Assembly: GCA_964612145.1 (NCBI GenBank)
Contig: CAZTBP010000001.1
Span: forward strand, 186,001 to 250,000
Direction of reading: 5' to 3'
Length of the DNA stretch: 64,000 bases
Origin: JAGNLV01 sp964612145
GTDB taxonomy: Bacteria; Zixibacteria; MSB-5A5; GN15; FEB-12
In this document: positions 41,112 to 49,339 of the stretch, piece by piece
How the letters are laid out: each line of letters opens with the position of its first letter
Numbering within the stretch: the first letter of the stretch is position 1
Position numbers and translations under genes: made by a program
Notes under the pieces: model-generated
Seen by the model: only the letters and a program-made list of their open reading frames with translations
What the model was told of the DNA's origin: nothing
Databases searched by the model: none

Positions 41112-41459
41112 GTGAAGTCAATTGTCTGTTTCATTTCTATCCTGACTGCACTCGCACCGGCGACGCCCTCAGCCGGGCAGAAACATGCAGTGCCACCGTC
41201 GGCCTCTGGTCACATTGGCGTGGTGGCTGAAGTAGCCGATCCGGTCGGACTTTTGAGTCCCTTGGCGGAGTCGGATATCTCGGATGGGGCCTGGAAACTC
41301 AGACTCCCGTCCTCTACTGCCGCACATCTGAGATTTACCGACGGTAAATACGGCTGCCTCCGCGAGTACACTGTTCTCCCCGGCTTTACGCTTAACGCCC
41401 TGCTTTCTGACGATCTCAATGATGTCGATACGGTAACGATCATCCCCCTCGGTCTCTGA
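41112..41459 (+). CDS. Small exported protein of unknown function in the fimbria-like locus
   Basis: A 115-residue protein from a GTG start with CAGGAG five bases upstream. A weak signal peptide (IVCFISILTALAPATPSAGQ) is followed by a short beta-rich sequence: HIGVVAEVADPVGLLSPLAE, AAHLRFTDGKYGC, TVTIIPLGL. It contains a single Cys after the signal. It has no LxFG or GG(K/R) block, so it is not a DUF4402 subunit, though an adhesin, cap or minor subunit is possible from position. No family was recognised. Confidence 0.55.
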   Translation: MKSIVCFISILTALAPATPSAGQKHAVPPSASGHIGVVAEVADPVGLLSPLAESDISDGAWKLRLPSSTAAHLRFTDGKYGCLREYTVLPGFTLNALLSDDLNDVDTVTIIPLGL

Positions 41460-41504
41460 TGTTTTAAAGTTGATTCTGTAGCTGTGCCTCTGCTACTTCT
41501 CTCC

Positions 41505-41975
41505 ATGACAAGGATCCTGCTGGCAATAGTCCTCATCATCATCATTCTGCTGGGCGGCAGTGCCGAGGCCCAGCCGACTGTCACCCGCGTAACCGATATG
41601 GCGTTCGGCACAATGTTTCCCGGTGTACCCAAAACGATTGACAAGCAATCCACCGATGCTGTCGAATTTCAGGTAACCGGCACCGCCGGGGCCGAGGTCG
41701 CCCTCCAGTTTACCCTGCCTGAGTATATGTCTTCCGGTGGATACACTTTGCAGGTGATCTTCTATGATGACGCCTGTGCCATTGATACGAGCGCTACACC
41801 CAACCAGTCCTCACCCGCGTACAATGACCTAAACCCCTACCAAACATTGATTTATCGTCTCGGATCGACCGGCCTGACGGTTTGGCTCGGAGCCAAAGCA
41901 ATTCCCGGCCTGCGCCAGGAATCCGGCAGCTACACCGGCGATGTCGTCCTCTCCGCTGAGTACACCGGCAACTAG
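41505..41975 (+). CDS. Exported DUF4402-type subunit 2
   Basis: A 156-residue protein with a very hydrophobic signal (RILLAIVLIIIILLGGSAEAQ). The DUF4402-like core shows MAFGTMFPGVPKTI, VEFQVTGTAGAEVALQF, and the end LTVWLGAKAIPGLRQESGSY then TGDVVLSAEYTGN. It is shorter at the N-terminus than the other subunits, lacking the long first strand. The ATG was preferred to a GTG seven codons upstream; neither has a good ribosome-binding site, so translation may depend on coupling. It contains one Cys (DACAID). Confidence 0.75.
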   Translation: MTRILLAIVLIIIILLGGSAEAQPTVTRVTDMAFGTMFPGVPKTIDKQSTDAVEFQVTGTAGAEVALQFTLPEYMSSGGYTLQVIFYDDACAIDTSATPNQSSPAYNDLNPYQTLIYRLGSTGLTVWLGAKAIPGLRQESGSYTGDVVLSAEYTGN

Positions 41976-42093
41976 CCTCAAATACTCTGCCCTGACAGTT
42001 TCTTATACCCTGTTCAAATTTCTATCAAAGTCATTTTTCGTGCTGAAATTATGGACACCGGGGGTTATTCAAACCCTGCAAAGTGGCGATGAC

Positions 42094-42109
42094 AGTAACA
42101 AATGTTACT
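42094..42109. promoter_or_regulatory. Inverted repeat upstream of DUF4402 subunit 3
   Basis: AGTAACAAATGTTACT: seven-base arms around AA, 45 bases before the start codon. An operator for an unknown regulator is possible. Confidence 0.4.
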
Positions 42110-42154
42110 TGATCGAAATTTAAACGATACTGTAAACATACCTTGGAGGGTGAC

Positions 42155-42727
42155 ATGAACACCACGAAACGCTTTGGATCGATCATCGTCCTGACGGTCC
42201 TGCTCATTGCCTTTACGTTTGGCGTTGGCCATGCGCAGATGGCAGTCACCAACACCGCGGACGCCACCGTGCTCGCCGCGATTTCTCTCGCCGCTACTGA
42301 AAATCTTGAATTCGGAAACGTCTTCCAGGGCGTCCCGAAAACAGTCGCCCGGACCGCCATCGGCGCCGACACCACCGCGGGTATCTTCACCATCACGGGT
42401 GAAGCCGGCGCCGGCATCAGTGCCCAGCTGGTTCTGCCGGAATACCTGTCCAGCACCTCCGGCGACGCTATGACGGTCACCTTCGGTACCACCGATATGG
42501 CGATCGATACCACCACGACCCAGGATCCTTCCAATGTCACAGCCACGCACGGCTGGGTAGACCAGGATCCGCGCTCGTTCCCGGCCGGTCTTGTTATCGG
42601 TGGAACGGCCCCGGCTGTCACAACCACCAAGATCTACCTCGGTGGTAAGATCATTCCGTCGATCTTCCAGCCCGCCGGCACCTATTCCGGCGACGTTATT
42701 CTGAGTGTCTCTTATAACGGCAACTAA
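42155..42727 (+). CDS. Exported DUF4402-type subunit 3
   Basis: A 190-residue protein with signal peptide (IIVLTVLLIAFTFGVGHAQ). Core blocks are NTADATVLAAISLAATENLEF, EFGNVFQGVPKTV, GIFTITGEAGAGISAQLVLP, and the end TKIYLGGKIIPSIFQPAGTY with the final strand VILSVSYNGN. These match subunits 4 and 5 closely, so the three are paralogues. GGAGG lies five bases before the chosen ATG, four codons after another. It is followed by its own terminator. An abundant structural subunit is plausible given the strong signals on both sides. Confidence 0.82.
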   Translation: MNTTKRFGSIIVLTVLLIAFTFGVGHAQMAVTNTADATVLAAISLAATENLEFGNVFQGVPKTVARTAIGADTTAGIFTITGEAGAGISAQLVLPEYLSSTSGDAMTVTFGTTDMAIDTTTTQDPSNVTATHGWVDQDPRSFPAGLVIGGTAPAVTTTKIYLGGKIIPSIFQPAGTYSGDVILSVSYNGN

Positions 42728-42772
42728 CTCCTGCTTGAGACAAATTCTCGCGTTACAGTTGCAAGTGCGCAG

Positions 42773-42799
42773 ACCGCGCCCCAGTCGGGGCGCGGTTTT
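42773..42799 (+). terminator. Terminator after DUF4402 subunit 3
   Basis: A perfect ten-pair stem (ACCGCGCCCC with GGGGCGCGGT) with loop AGTC, then TTTG. Confidence 0.85.
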
Positions 42800-42897
42800 G
42801 TATTGGGGCATACCAAGCTGCTCCCGCTTCTTGTTGACATCACACGCCCCGTCCGTAGCTTACTTCCAAAGCACGATTAAATACGGAGGCCTCTTCC

Positions 42898-43821
42898 ATG
42901 ACTGTTGATCGAAACCGCGCCATAGGCTGCCTTGTCGGACTGGCTGTCGGCGACGCTGTCGGGACTACGCTCGAATTCAAACGGCGCGGTTCATTCAAAC
43001 CCATCACAGACATGATCGGAGGCGGCCCGTTTGACCTCGAACCGGGCCAGTGGACCGATGATACCTCAATGGCCCTATGTCTCGCGGAGAGCCTTATCGA
43101 AAAAAGAGATTTCGATCCAATCGATCAGCTCCAGCGCTACGTGCGCTGGCACACCGAAGGACACCTCAGCTCGACCGGCACCTGTTTCGATATCGGCGGT
43201 ACTATCTATGGTGCCCTGCAGGACTTTCGCGACACGGGACAGCCGTATTGCGGCGCAACCGAGGAGGAAACAGCCGGCAACGGCTCCCTGATGCGACTGG
43301 CTCCGATTCCGCTGTTTTATCTGACCGACCCGGAAAAAGCAATCCACAATTCCGGGGAAAGCTCCCGGACAACACACCAGGCTCCGCAGGCTATCGACGC
43401 CTGTCGCTATTTCGGCGGACTGCTTGTTTCTGCCGTCAACGGCGCGACCAAAGACGAACTGCTCGAGCCGCGTCACGCGTCAATCGAGGGGTACTGGACC
43501 AACAACGACCTCGATCCTCGTGTGGCAGCCGTCGCTGACGGCTCCTACAAGAACAAAGCCGAAGACGAACTTGACAACAGCGGCTACGTAGTTGCCACCC
43601 TTGAATCAGCGCTCTGGGCTTTTCACACCACTGACAACTATCGCGACGCTGTCCTGGCCGCAGTCAATCTTGGCGGCGATGCGGACACTATCGGCACCGT
43701 CTGCGGCCAGATTGCCGGCGCTCACTATGGCCTCGATGCCATACCGTCCGACTGGGTCGAAAAACTCGCCCTGCGCGACCAGATCATCCAGTTCGCGGAA
43801 AAACTCCTCCCCCAAAGCTGA
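42898..43821 (+). CDS. ADP-ribosylglycohydrolase (DraG/ADPRH family)
   Basis: A 307-residue ADP-ribosylglycohydrolase. The dinuclear metal motifs are all present: GLAVGDAVG near the start, PGQWTDDTSMALCLAESL, and GGDADTIGTVCGQIAGA near the end. It removes ADP-ribose from protein or nucleic acid, or splits related ADP-ribosyl compounds, in the cytosol. It interrupts a locus of exported fimbria-like genes and has a terminator before it, so it may be a separate transcript. No ADP-ribosyltransferase gene is adjacent. Confidence 0.92.
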   Translation: MTVDRNRAIGCLVGLAVGDAVGTTLEFKRRGSFKPITDMIGGGPFDLEPGQWTDDTSMALCLAESLIEKRDFDPIDQLQRYVRWHTEGHLSSTGTCFDIGGTIYGALQDFRDTGQPYCGATEEETAGNGSLMRLAPIPLFYLTDPEKAIHNSGESSRTTHQAPQAIDACRYFGGLLVSAVNGATKDELLEPRHASIEGYWTNNDLDPRVAAVADGSYKNKAEDELDNSGYVVATLESALWAFHTTDNYRDAVLAAVNLGGDADTIGTVCGQIAGAHYGLDAIPSDWVEKLALRDQIIQFAEKLLPQS

Positions 43822-43931
43822 AAACAGCCTAAAATAACTGACTCCTGCCTGCTAAATTTTTGAACAGGCCCGCCGATAGTAAAAGCAGGATGTGTCTGTT
43901 TCAAAAGTAAACAGGCTTAAAGGAGATCAGG

Positions 43932-44492
43932 ATGATTACCAATGGGCGGCGGAAAAGACAACTCGTTCTCGCTGTCACACTTATTGCCATCGGAGCGCTG
44001 AGTGCAGCCACGGTAAGCCTCGCACAGGAAACAGCCATCGGCACGGCAACTGCAACCGTTCTGGCTTCAATTACGGTCTCGGCAACCAGCGCCCTTACCT
44101 TTGGCGATGTTTTTCAGGGCGTCCCCAGCACGGTCGCTGATAACGACGGCTCCGCCGCGATATTTGACATCTCAGGGCAGGCCGACGCCGGCGTGAATGT
44201 CTATATCCAGCTGCCTGAGTACCTCGCCCTCTCCGACGGCTCCGACCGGATGCAGATTTCATTCTCCGCCACCGACTGCTCCGTCGATACAACCGGCGCC
44301 GCCGACCCGACTACGATGGCCGGAACCAAAGGTTGGCAGGACGTAGACCCCCGCAGCCTCCCCGGCACTATCACCATCGGTTCCACCGGCACCAGCATTT
44401 ACCTCGGTGGCAAAGTCACCCCGTCGCTGTTCCAGCAGGCCGGCTCCTACAGCGGCGATATCATTCTTACAGTCAGTTACAACGGATCGTAA
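43932..44492 (+). CDS. Exported DUF4402-type subunit 4
   Basis: A 186-residue protein with a long N-region and signal peptide (LAVTLIAIGALSAATVSLAQ). Core blocks are ATATVLASITVSATSALTFG, FGDVFQGVPSTV, AIFDISGQADAGVNVYIQLP and the end SIYLGGKVTPSLFQQAGSYS, then GDIILTVSYNGS. It is a close paralogue of subunits 3 and 5. AAGGAG lies before the ATG. A CTGTTT/AAACAG inverted repeat is in the leader. It starts the second half of the locus, which runs without terminator through the chaperone and usher genes. Confidence 0.82.
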   Translation: MITNGRRKRQLVLAVTLIAIGALSAATVSLAQETAIGTATATVLASITVSATSALTFGDVFQGVPSTVADNDGSAAIFDISGQADAGVNVYIQLPEYLALSDGSDRMQISFSATDCSVDTTGAADPTTMAGTKGWQDVDPRSLPGTITIGSTGTSIYLGGKVTPSLFQQAGSYSGDIILTVSYNGS

Positions 44493-44504
44493 GCAGGAAA
44501 AACC

Positions 44505-45068
44505 ATGCCGAATAAGTACGTCACCCGCCGGATGTTCTCGACCATCATCATTCTTGCCGTCGTGTTGCTCGTGATTGTCGGGTCGGTCCGATCACAGTCT
44601 GTCGCGATCGCACAGATGAGCGCGACCATAGTCACTCCCGTGAGCGTCGTCGCCACGACGTCGTTGCAGTTTGGCTCGGTTTTTCAGGGAGTTCCCAAGA
44701 CAGTCAGCCGTACCGCGGTCAGCGGCGATACAACTGCGGCTGTCTTCACTGTATCCGGTCAGTCCGGGGCCGGCCTCTCGCTCCAGCTTGATTTGCCTTC
44801 TTACATGAGCAACGGCGCCGGTGATCGACTGCCAATTTCCTTTTCATCCTCCGACCTTACCGTCGACTCACTGGCCGGTTCGCCCGACTCACCCGGGGCC
44901 GGAGCCTGGGTTGGGGTCAACCCGCACAACCCGCCCTCGGTGAATATCGGTGCCGCCAGCGGCTCGACCTCGTTATACCTGGGCGGCAAAATAACGCCTG
45001 CGACCCAGCAGGCACCCGGGACCTACACCGCCGATATCGTCGTCAGCGTGACGTATGACGGAACCTGA
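44505..45068 (+). CDS. Exported DUF4402-type subunit 5
   Basis: A 187-residue protein with signal peptide (TIIILAVVLLVIVGSVRSQ). Core blocks are MSATIVTPVSVVATTSLQFG, FGSVFQGVPKTV, AVFTVSGQSGAGLSLQLDLP and the end SLYLGGKITPATQQAPGTYT, then DIVVSVTYDGT. It follows subunit 4 by 12 bases, and its stop lies 32 bases before the chaperone start. Proximity to chaperone and usher suggests the main subunit pair is 4 and 5. Confidence 0.82.
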   Translation: MPNKYVTRRMFSTIIILAVVLLVIVGSVRSQSVAIAQMSATIVTPVSVVATTSLQFGSVFQGVPKTVSRTAVSGDTTAAVFTVSGQSGAGLSLQLDLPSYMSNGAGDRLPISFSSSDLTVDSLAGSPDSPGAGAWVGVNPHNPPSVNIGAASGSTSLYLGGKITPATQQAPGTYTADIVVSVTYDGT

Positions 45069-45099
45069 AAATATGCAGAACAGAAATAGAGAGTTCGTT

Positions 45100-45975
45100 A
45101 TGACAAAACCGACATCACACCAAAAAAGCAATGTTGCCCGCCGCCTGATTGGCATCGGACTTACGACGCTCATCCTCACTCTCGTCGGGACCATTCAGCT
45201 CGGTGCCTCGGTCATGGTTGCTCCGACCGTTGTTTTTCTGTCGGAGAACAACCCCACGGGCCGTATCATTGTCCAGAATCCGTCGGATAACCCGGTCGAG
45301 GTCTCAATCCGGTTCAGTTTTGGCCTGCCCTATTCCGACAGCCTCGGCAACGTGCAGGTTACCCTGCAGGATTCCAATGTCACCGACCCCCGCTCGGCAA
45401 TGGACTGGCTCAAGGCATTCCCCCGCAAGGTCATTATCCCCCCACGCGGTTCCCAGACGGTCCGCCTGATCGCCCGCCCGCCGCAAGACCTCCCCGATGG
45501 TGAATACTGGGCCCGTATCGTCGTCTCGTCTCAGGAAAGCAACCCGAATATCCCGGTCTCCGGCGACGAAGGGGCGATCCAGACCCAACTCAACATGATC
45601 ATGCAGATGGCCATTATGGTCAAATACCGGACCGGCGAACTGGTCTCCGACCTCGAACTGACCGGTGTCGAGAGCAAAACATTCGAAAACGGTGTCTCGG
45701 TCTTCCTCAATATGAACAGCCGTGGCAATGTTTCCTATATGGGCGTCGTTGAGGCCAAACTCGAGGACGCCGACGGCAAGCTCATATCCGAAAACAGATT
45801 CAACCTCGCCGTGTATCGGGATCTGCGCCGACGCATAGACCTCCCGTTCACCGAGGGTGAATTCCGGCGACCATACAATGTTGATGTGCTCATCACTCCT
45901 GAGGGCCGCACCGATGTTCCCCCGGAAGATCTCATAAAGGGTAACGAAATAGAATATTCGGTAGATATCGACTAG
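45100..45975 (+). CDS. PapD-like periplasmic pilus chaperone
   Basis: A 291-residue exported protein. After the signal peptide (LTTLILTLVGTIQLGAS), residues 35-150 form an Ig-like domain with VMVAPTVVFLSENNPTGRII, NPVEVSIRFSFG, a KVIIPPRGSQTVRLIARPP strand and PDGEYWARIVVSS. These are arranged as in PapD-type chaperones and the chaperones found with DUF4402 genes. A second beta domain runs to RRPYNVDVLITPEG. Periplasmic chaperones donate a beta strand to subunits and deliver them to the usher. The ATG giving a proper signal peptide was chosen over one overlapping the previous stop. The usher gene follows by 12 bases. Confidence 0.8.
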   Translation: MTKPTSHQKSNVARRLIGIGLTTLILTLVGTIQLGASVMVAPTVVFLSENNPTGRIIVQNPSDNPVEVSIRFSFGLPYSDSLGNVQVTLQDSNVTDPRSAMDWLKAFPRKVIIPPRGSQTVRLIARPPQDLPDGEYWARIVVSSQESNPNIPVSGDEGAIQTQLNMIMQMAIMVKYRTGELVSDLELTGVESKTFENGVSVFLNMNSRGNVSYMGVVEAKLEDADGKLISENRFNLAVYRDLRRRIDLPFTEGEFRRPYNVDVLITPEGRTDVPPEDLIKGNEIEYSVDID

Positions 45976-45987
45976 ATAGCGGCACGT

Positions 45988-48591
45988 ATGCAAACCTTGC
46001 GCGCGAAAACTACTTCCGCTCTGCTGACAGGCGCCATACTCTGGTGCCTTTTGGCGTTTCTGCCTCAGCCACTCTCCGCTCAGGATGATGACTACCTCGA
46101 GGAGGTCGTCATCACCTTCCAGGTGCGCCGGTTGATTTCAACCGACATGTTCGTGCAGTACGACGGCGAGACGATATACCTGCCGGTCTCGACCATCTTT
46201 GATTTGCTCGGCCTCAACATTAAAACTGATATGCGGCAGAAGGTCCTTTCCGGCTATGTAATTGAAAAGAGCAACAGCTTCCGATTTGATCTCAATGACG
46301 CAACGGTACGATTCGACGGCAAGACACACCGCCTCCCGCCCGAGGACTACTTTCTCGGCACCACCGATCTCTTTTTACGCGTAGACAAGTTCGAGAAGTA
46401 CTTCGGGCTCCCAATGATTTTTCAGTTCTCCGCCCTGCGCGTCGTTCTCCCACTTGATGAAAGTTTCCCGGCCTACCAGCGCCTCCAGCGCTCACTCGAA
46501 CACAAACGCCTCCGCCGCGAAAGAGATCGACTCGGCGATGTCAAAAACCTCCCGTATCGACGGGCCATGCTCGGCGGCGCCGTACTTGACTGGAATCTCT
46601 CGGCCACGCCTTATGGAACCGGTGCGCAGTACTTCAGCACCAGTCTCGGTGCCATGATCGGCGGCGGCGACTTAAGTCTCTCCGCTACCGGCAACAGCGA
46701 AACCGGCATCCGGTCCGACCAGCTCTCGTGGCGCTGGCACTACTTTGTCGACACTGCCAGTATCGTCACGCAGGTCGAGGTCGGCGACCTCTTCACCGGC
46801 CTGACCGGCGGTCCCCTCTCACGGCAGCTTCGTGGTGCCGTCGTAACCAACCGGCCCCAGACCCAGCGCGAGTACTTCCGCACCATTACTATCGACGGCT
46901 ACCTCGGCGAGGGATGGGAGGTGGAACTTTATGTCGACCAGAAGCTGACCGATTTTGCCCACACCAACCAGTCCGGGCGATATGAATTCTATCTCGATGT
47001 CTACTACGGCGCTTCGGTCGTCGAGCTGAAAATGTATGGCCCCAACGGCGAGATCCGCACCGAAGAACGTTACCTGCGCGTCCCTTACAACCTGATACCG
47101 CAGGGAAAGATCGAATACTCGGTCGCGGCCGGTGAAGCCAGCGCCGATACCCTCGGCGACTGGTACAGCCAGGTGTCGGCTTTTTACGGGCTCCGCAAAA
47201 ATATCTCGTTTGGCCTGATGGGCGATATCCCGGTCAGTTCCGATGCCGCTGAACCATTTGCCTGGGCTGCCGAAGGCACCTGGCAGGCCGCCGGCAACTT
47301 CACGCTTGGCGGATCCTTCTCTCCCGGATATGTCGGCGGACTGGATTTCAACTACAACCAACCCGGCCTGCTCAATATCGATGGAAGTGTTTCGCACTTC
47401 TTTGAAAACGGCCTGCGCAATCGACTGAACCGACAACAGTCGGCGGTCATGGCCGTTTCCGCTCCCCTCCGAATCAAACAACGCCGCCTCAACTTGCGGT
47501 ACTACCTTGCATGGGACCGATTCCAAACCAATGACCAGATCACTATGCACTACGGTTTCAATACCGGCTTCAACCGCGTCCACTTCTACTACCTCGGCAA
47601 GTACCGCGTCACGAAGTACAAGCAGCGCTCAATCAAGCAGATCATCTCCGAGGTCTTCGGATCTGTCTATGTCACACGCTGGCTTCGGCCCCAGTTTCGC
47701 GTCGCCTACGACCACACCGAGAACCAACTGGATCGGATAAGCCTCTATCTCAGTCGCCGTGTACTGTCCAATGGGCAAATCTCAGCCAGTATCGAACGCG
47801 ATATCCAGACGAAAACCACTGTCTTCCGCGTCACGTTCAACCTGTTCACCAATTTCGCAGAGTTCACTACGCGCGGTGCTTACTCAAACGGTCGCACAAC
47901 TGTCAACCAGGTCCAGCGCGGCTCCATTCGATACGACCAGGAAGCCAATGATCTGCTTTTCGAGCGCCACTATGGTGTTGGCCGGAGTACCGCCGTCGTT
48001 CGCCCGTTTGTCGATGACAACTACAACGGTCAGCTCGATCCTGCCGAACGCCCGGTGCCCGGACTGCGCGCCCTCGTCCGCGGCGGTCGCGAACGACGCG
48101 ACAACACCAAAAAGATATACTACTATGATGGGCTCAACCCCTACGACGAACATCTCGTTCGCATCGACCCGATCAGCCTCGACAACCCCCTGCTCAAGCC
48201 GATTTACGATGGCTACCGCGTGCCGCTGAATCCCAACATGGTGACAACCATAAACGTTCCGCTGGTTATTACGGGTGAGGTTGAGGGCATGGTTAAACGG
48301 CAGACCAGAGACGCCTCCACCGGTCAGGGCGGTATCAAGGTCGAATTCTACCACCAATCCAAGGAATCCGTTACCGAAGTAACTACATTCTCAAACGGTG
48401 AGTTCTTCTACCTCGGCCTGATTCCCGGTCGCTACCGCGCTTATGTCAGCCCGGCCCAACTCGAACGGCTCGGTTATCGCTCTGTTCCGGAATATATAGA
48501 GTTTGAAATGAAAGGTGTAGAAGGCGGGGCAGTCGTTTCCGACCTGGATTTCGAACTCATCCCAATACAGCCGCAGGAGCCCGCACAGTAG
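45988..48591 (+). CDS. Usher-like outer membrane protein of the fimbria-like locus
   Basis: An 867-residue exported protein with signal peptide ending LSAQ. Residues 30-155 form an N-terminal domain resembling copper amine oxidase N-type/usher N domains: VQYDGETIYLPVSTIFDLLG, FDLNDATVRFDGKTH. From about 190 to 660, alternating amphipathic strands such as GDLSLSATGNSETGIRSDQL and ISFGLMGDIPVSSD suggest a large beta-barrel. Then a calcium-loop-like FVDDNYNGQLDPAERPVPG (near 672) and a carboxypeptidase-regulatory-like domain from about 760 (GEVEGMVKRQ, FSNGEFFYLGLIPGRYRAYV). This layout and size fit fimbrial ushers of divergent (CS1/alternate-like) type. Its place after chaperone and subunit genes supports the call; it does not show the standard FimD motifs. 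Confidence 0.75.
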   Translation: MQTLRAKTTSALLTGAILWCLLAFLPQPLSAQDDDYLEEVVITFQVRRLISTDMFVQYDGETIYLPVSTIFDLLGLNIKTDMRQKVLSGYVIEKSNSFRFDLNDATVRFDGKTHRLPPEDYFLGTTDLFLRVDKFEKYFGLPMIFQFSALRVVLPLDESFPAYQRLQRSLEHKRLRRERDRLGDVKNLPYRRAMLGGAVLDWNLSATPYGTGAQYFSTSLGAMIGGGDLSLSATGNSETGIRSDQLSWRWHYFVDTASIVTQVEVGDLFTGLTGGPLSRQLRGAVVTNRPQTQREYFRTITIDGYLGEGWEVELYVDQKLTDFAHTNQSGRYEFYLDVYYGASVVELKMYGPNGEIRTEERYLRVPYNLIPQGKIEYSVAAGEASADTLGDWYSQVSAFYGLRKNISFGLMGDIPVSSDAAEPFAWAAEGTWQAAGNFTLGGSFSPGYVGGLDFNYNQPGLLNIDGSVSHFFENGLRNRLNRQQSAVMAVSAPLRIKQRRLNLRYYLAWDRFQTNDQITMHYGFNTGFNRVHFYYLGKYRVTKYKQRSIKQIISEVFGSVYVTRWLRPQFRVAYDHTENQLDRISLYLSRRVLSNGQISASIERDIQTKTTVFRVTFNLFTNFAEFTTRGAYSNGRTTVNQVQRGSIRYDQEANDLLFERHYGVGRSTAVVRPFVDDNYNGQLDPAERPVPGLRALVRGGRERRDNTKKIYYYDGLNPYDEHLVRIDPISLDNPLLKPIYDGYRVPLNPNMVTTINVPLVITGEVEGMVKRQTRDASTGQGGIKVEFYHQSKESVTEVTTFSNGEFFYLGLIPGRYRAYVSPAQLERLGYRSVPEYIEFEMKGVEGGAVVSDLDFELIPIQPQEPAQ

Positions 48592-48593
48592 AA

Positions 48594-49292
48594 CTATTTA
48601 CTCGCCGAATCAGCGTCAAAATCATCCGGCGCGAATTCGTCCATCCGGTGCCGCGTGATAACCCCCTCGACCATGTAAATCACGTCCTCAGCGATGTTAG
48701 TCGCATGATCCGCTATACGCTCAAGATGCCGAGATACCGACAGCGTCTGAATGTATGTCTGGATATACTCCGGATTCTCCCGCATTCCGATTTCGACATG
48801 ATCGTACATTTCTCGATGGAGTTGATCAATTTCATCATCCCGGGCACACACCTCAAACGCCGCCTCCGCGCTCATCTCGACTAACGCATCAATCGAACCC
48901 TTGACCATGCCCTGTGCTATATCGGCCATGTGATTGAAATCGACCGGCAGAGAGAGTTTCTGGCGACCTGCGAGAAAGATACTCTGCTTGGCCACTCCGA
49001 CTGCAAGGTCACCTATTCGCTCCAGATCGGAGTTGATTTTCAATACGGCAATCAAAAAACGAAGATCGACCGCGACCGGCTGGTGAAGCGCGAGGATTTT
49101 CAGGACATCCTCCTCGACCTCTACTTCCATCTGGTCGATCTCCCAGTCCGACTCCCGAACCTTCAGGGCCAGTTCCGAATTGCGATCCGCAATCGACTTT
49201 ACGGACATGTGCAGCCGCTCTTCAACCAAGGCCGAAAGCGTAAGAATTTTCTTCTTAAGTCTCTCTATTTCTCTTTGCAGGTGCCTGGTCAT
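48594..49292 (-). CDS. phoU: Phosphate transport regulator PhoU
   Basis: A 232-residue protein with two PhoU helical bundles. ILTLSALVEERLHMSVKS begins the first, with DWEIDQMEVEVEEDVLKILAL and DLRFLIAVLKINSDLERIGD; DDEIDQLHREMYDHV and SRHLERIADHATNIAEDVIY form the second. E/DxxxD metal motifs are kept. It links the Pst transporter to the PhoR kinase and represses the regulon when phosphate is plentiful. It is the last gene of the pst operon, 47 bases after pstB, and converges with the usher gene three bases apart. Confidence 0.96.
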   Translation of the reverse strand: MTRHLQREIERLKKKILTLSALVEERLHMSVKSIADRNSELALKVRESDWEIDQMEVEVEEDVLKILALHQPVAVDLRFLIAVLKINSDLERIGDLAVGVAKQSIFLAGRQKLSLPVDFNHMADIAQGMVKGSIDALVEMSAEAAFEVCARDDEIDQLHREMYDHVEIGMRENPEYIQTYIQTLSVSRHLERIADHATNIAEDVIYMVEGVITRHRMDEFAPDDFDADSASK

Positions 49293-49339
49293 TTCAGTGC
49301 GCTCCTAAACGCTTGTTCGCTGAAACGGATTATCACTCA

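Noticed and set aside
46819..47583. Minus-strand frame of 254 codons inside the usher-like gene
   Set aside because: No start signals or family; it lies fully within a convincing exported protein gene.
40483..48591. Possibility that the exported subunits are curli or type IV pilins
   Set aside because: No curlin repeats and no prepilin motif; the shared DUF4402 blocks with PapD-like and usher-like neighbours fit chaperone-usher better.
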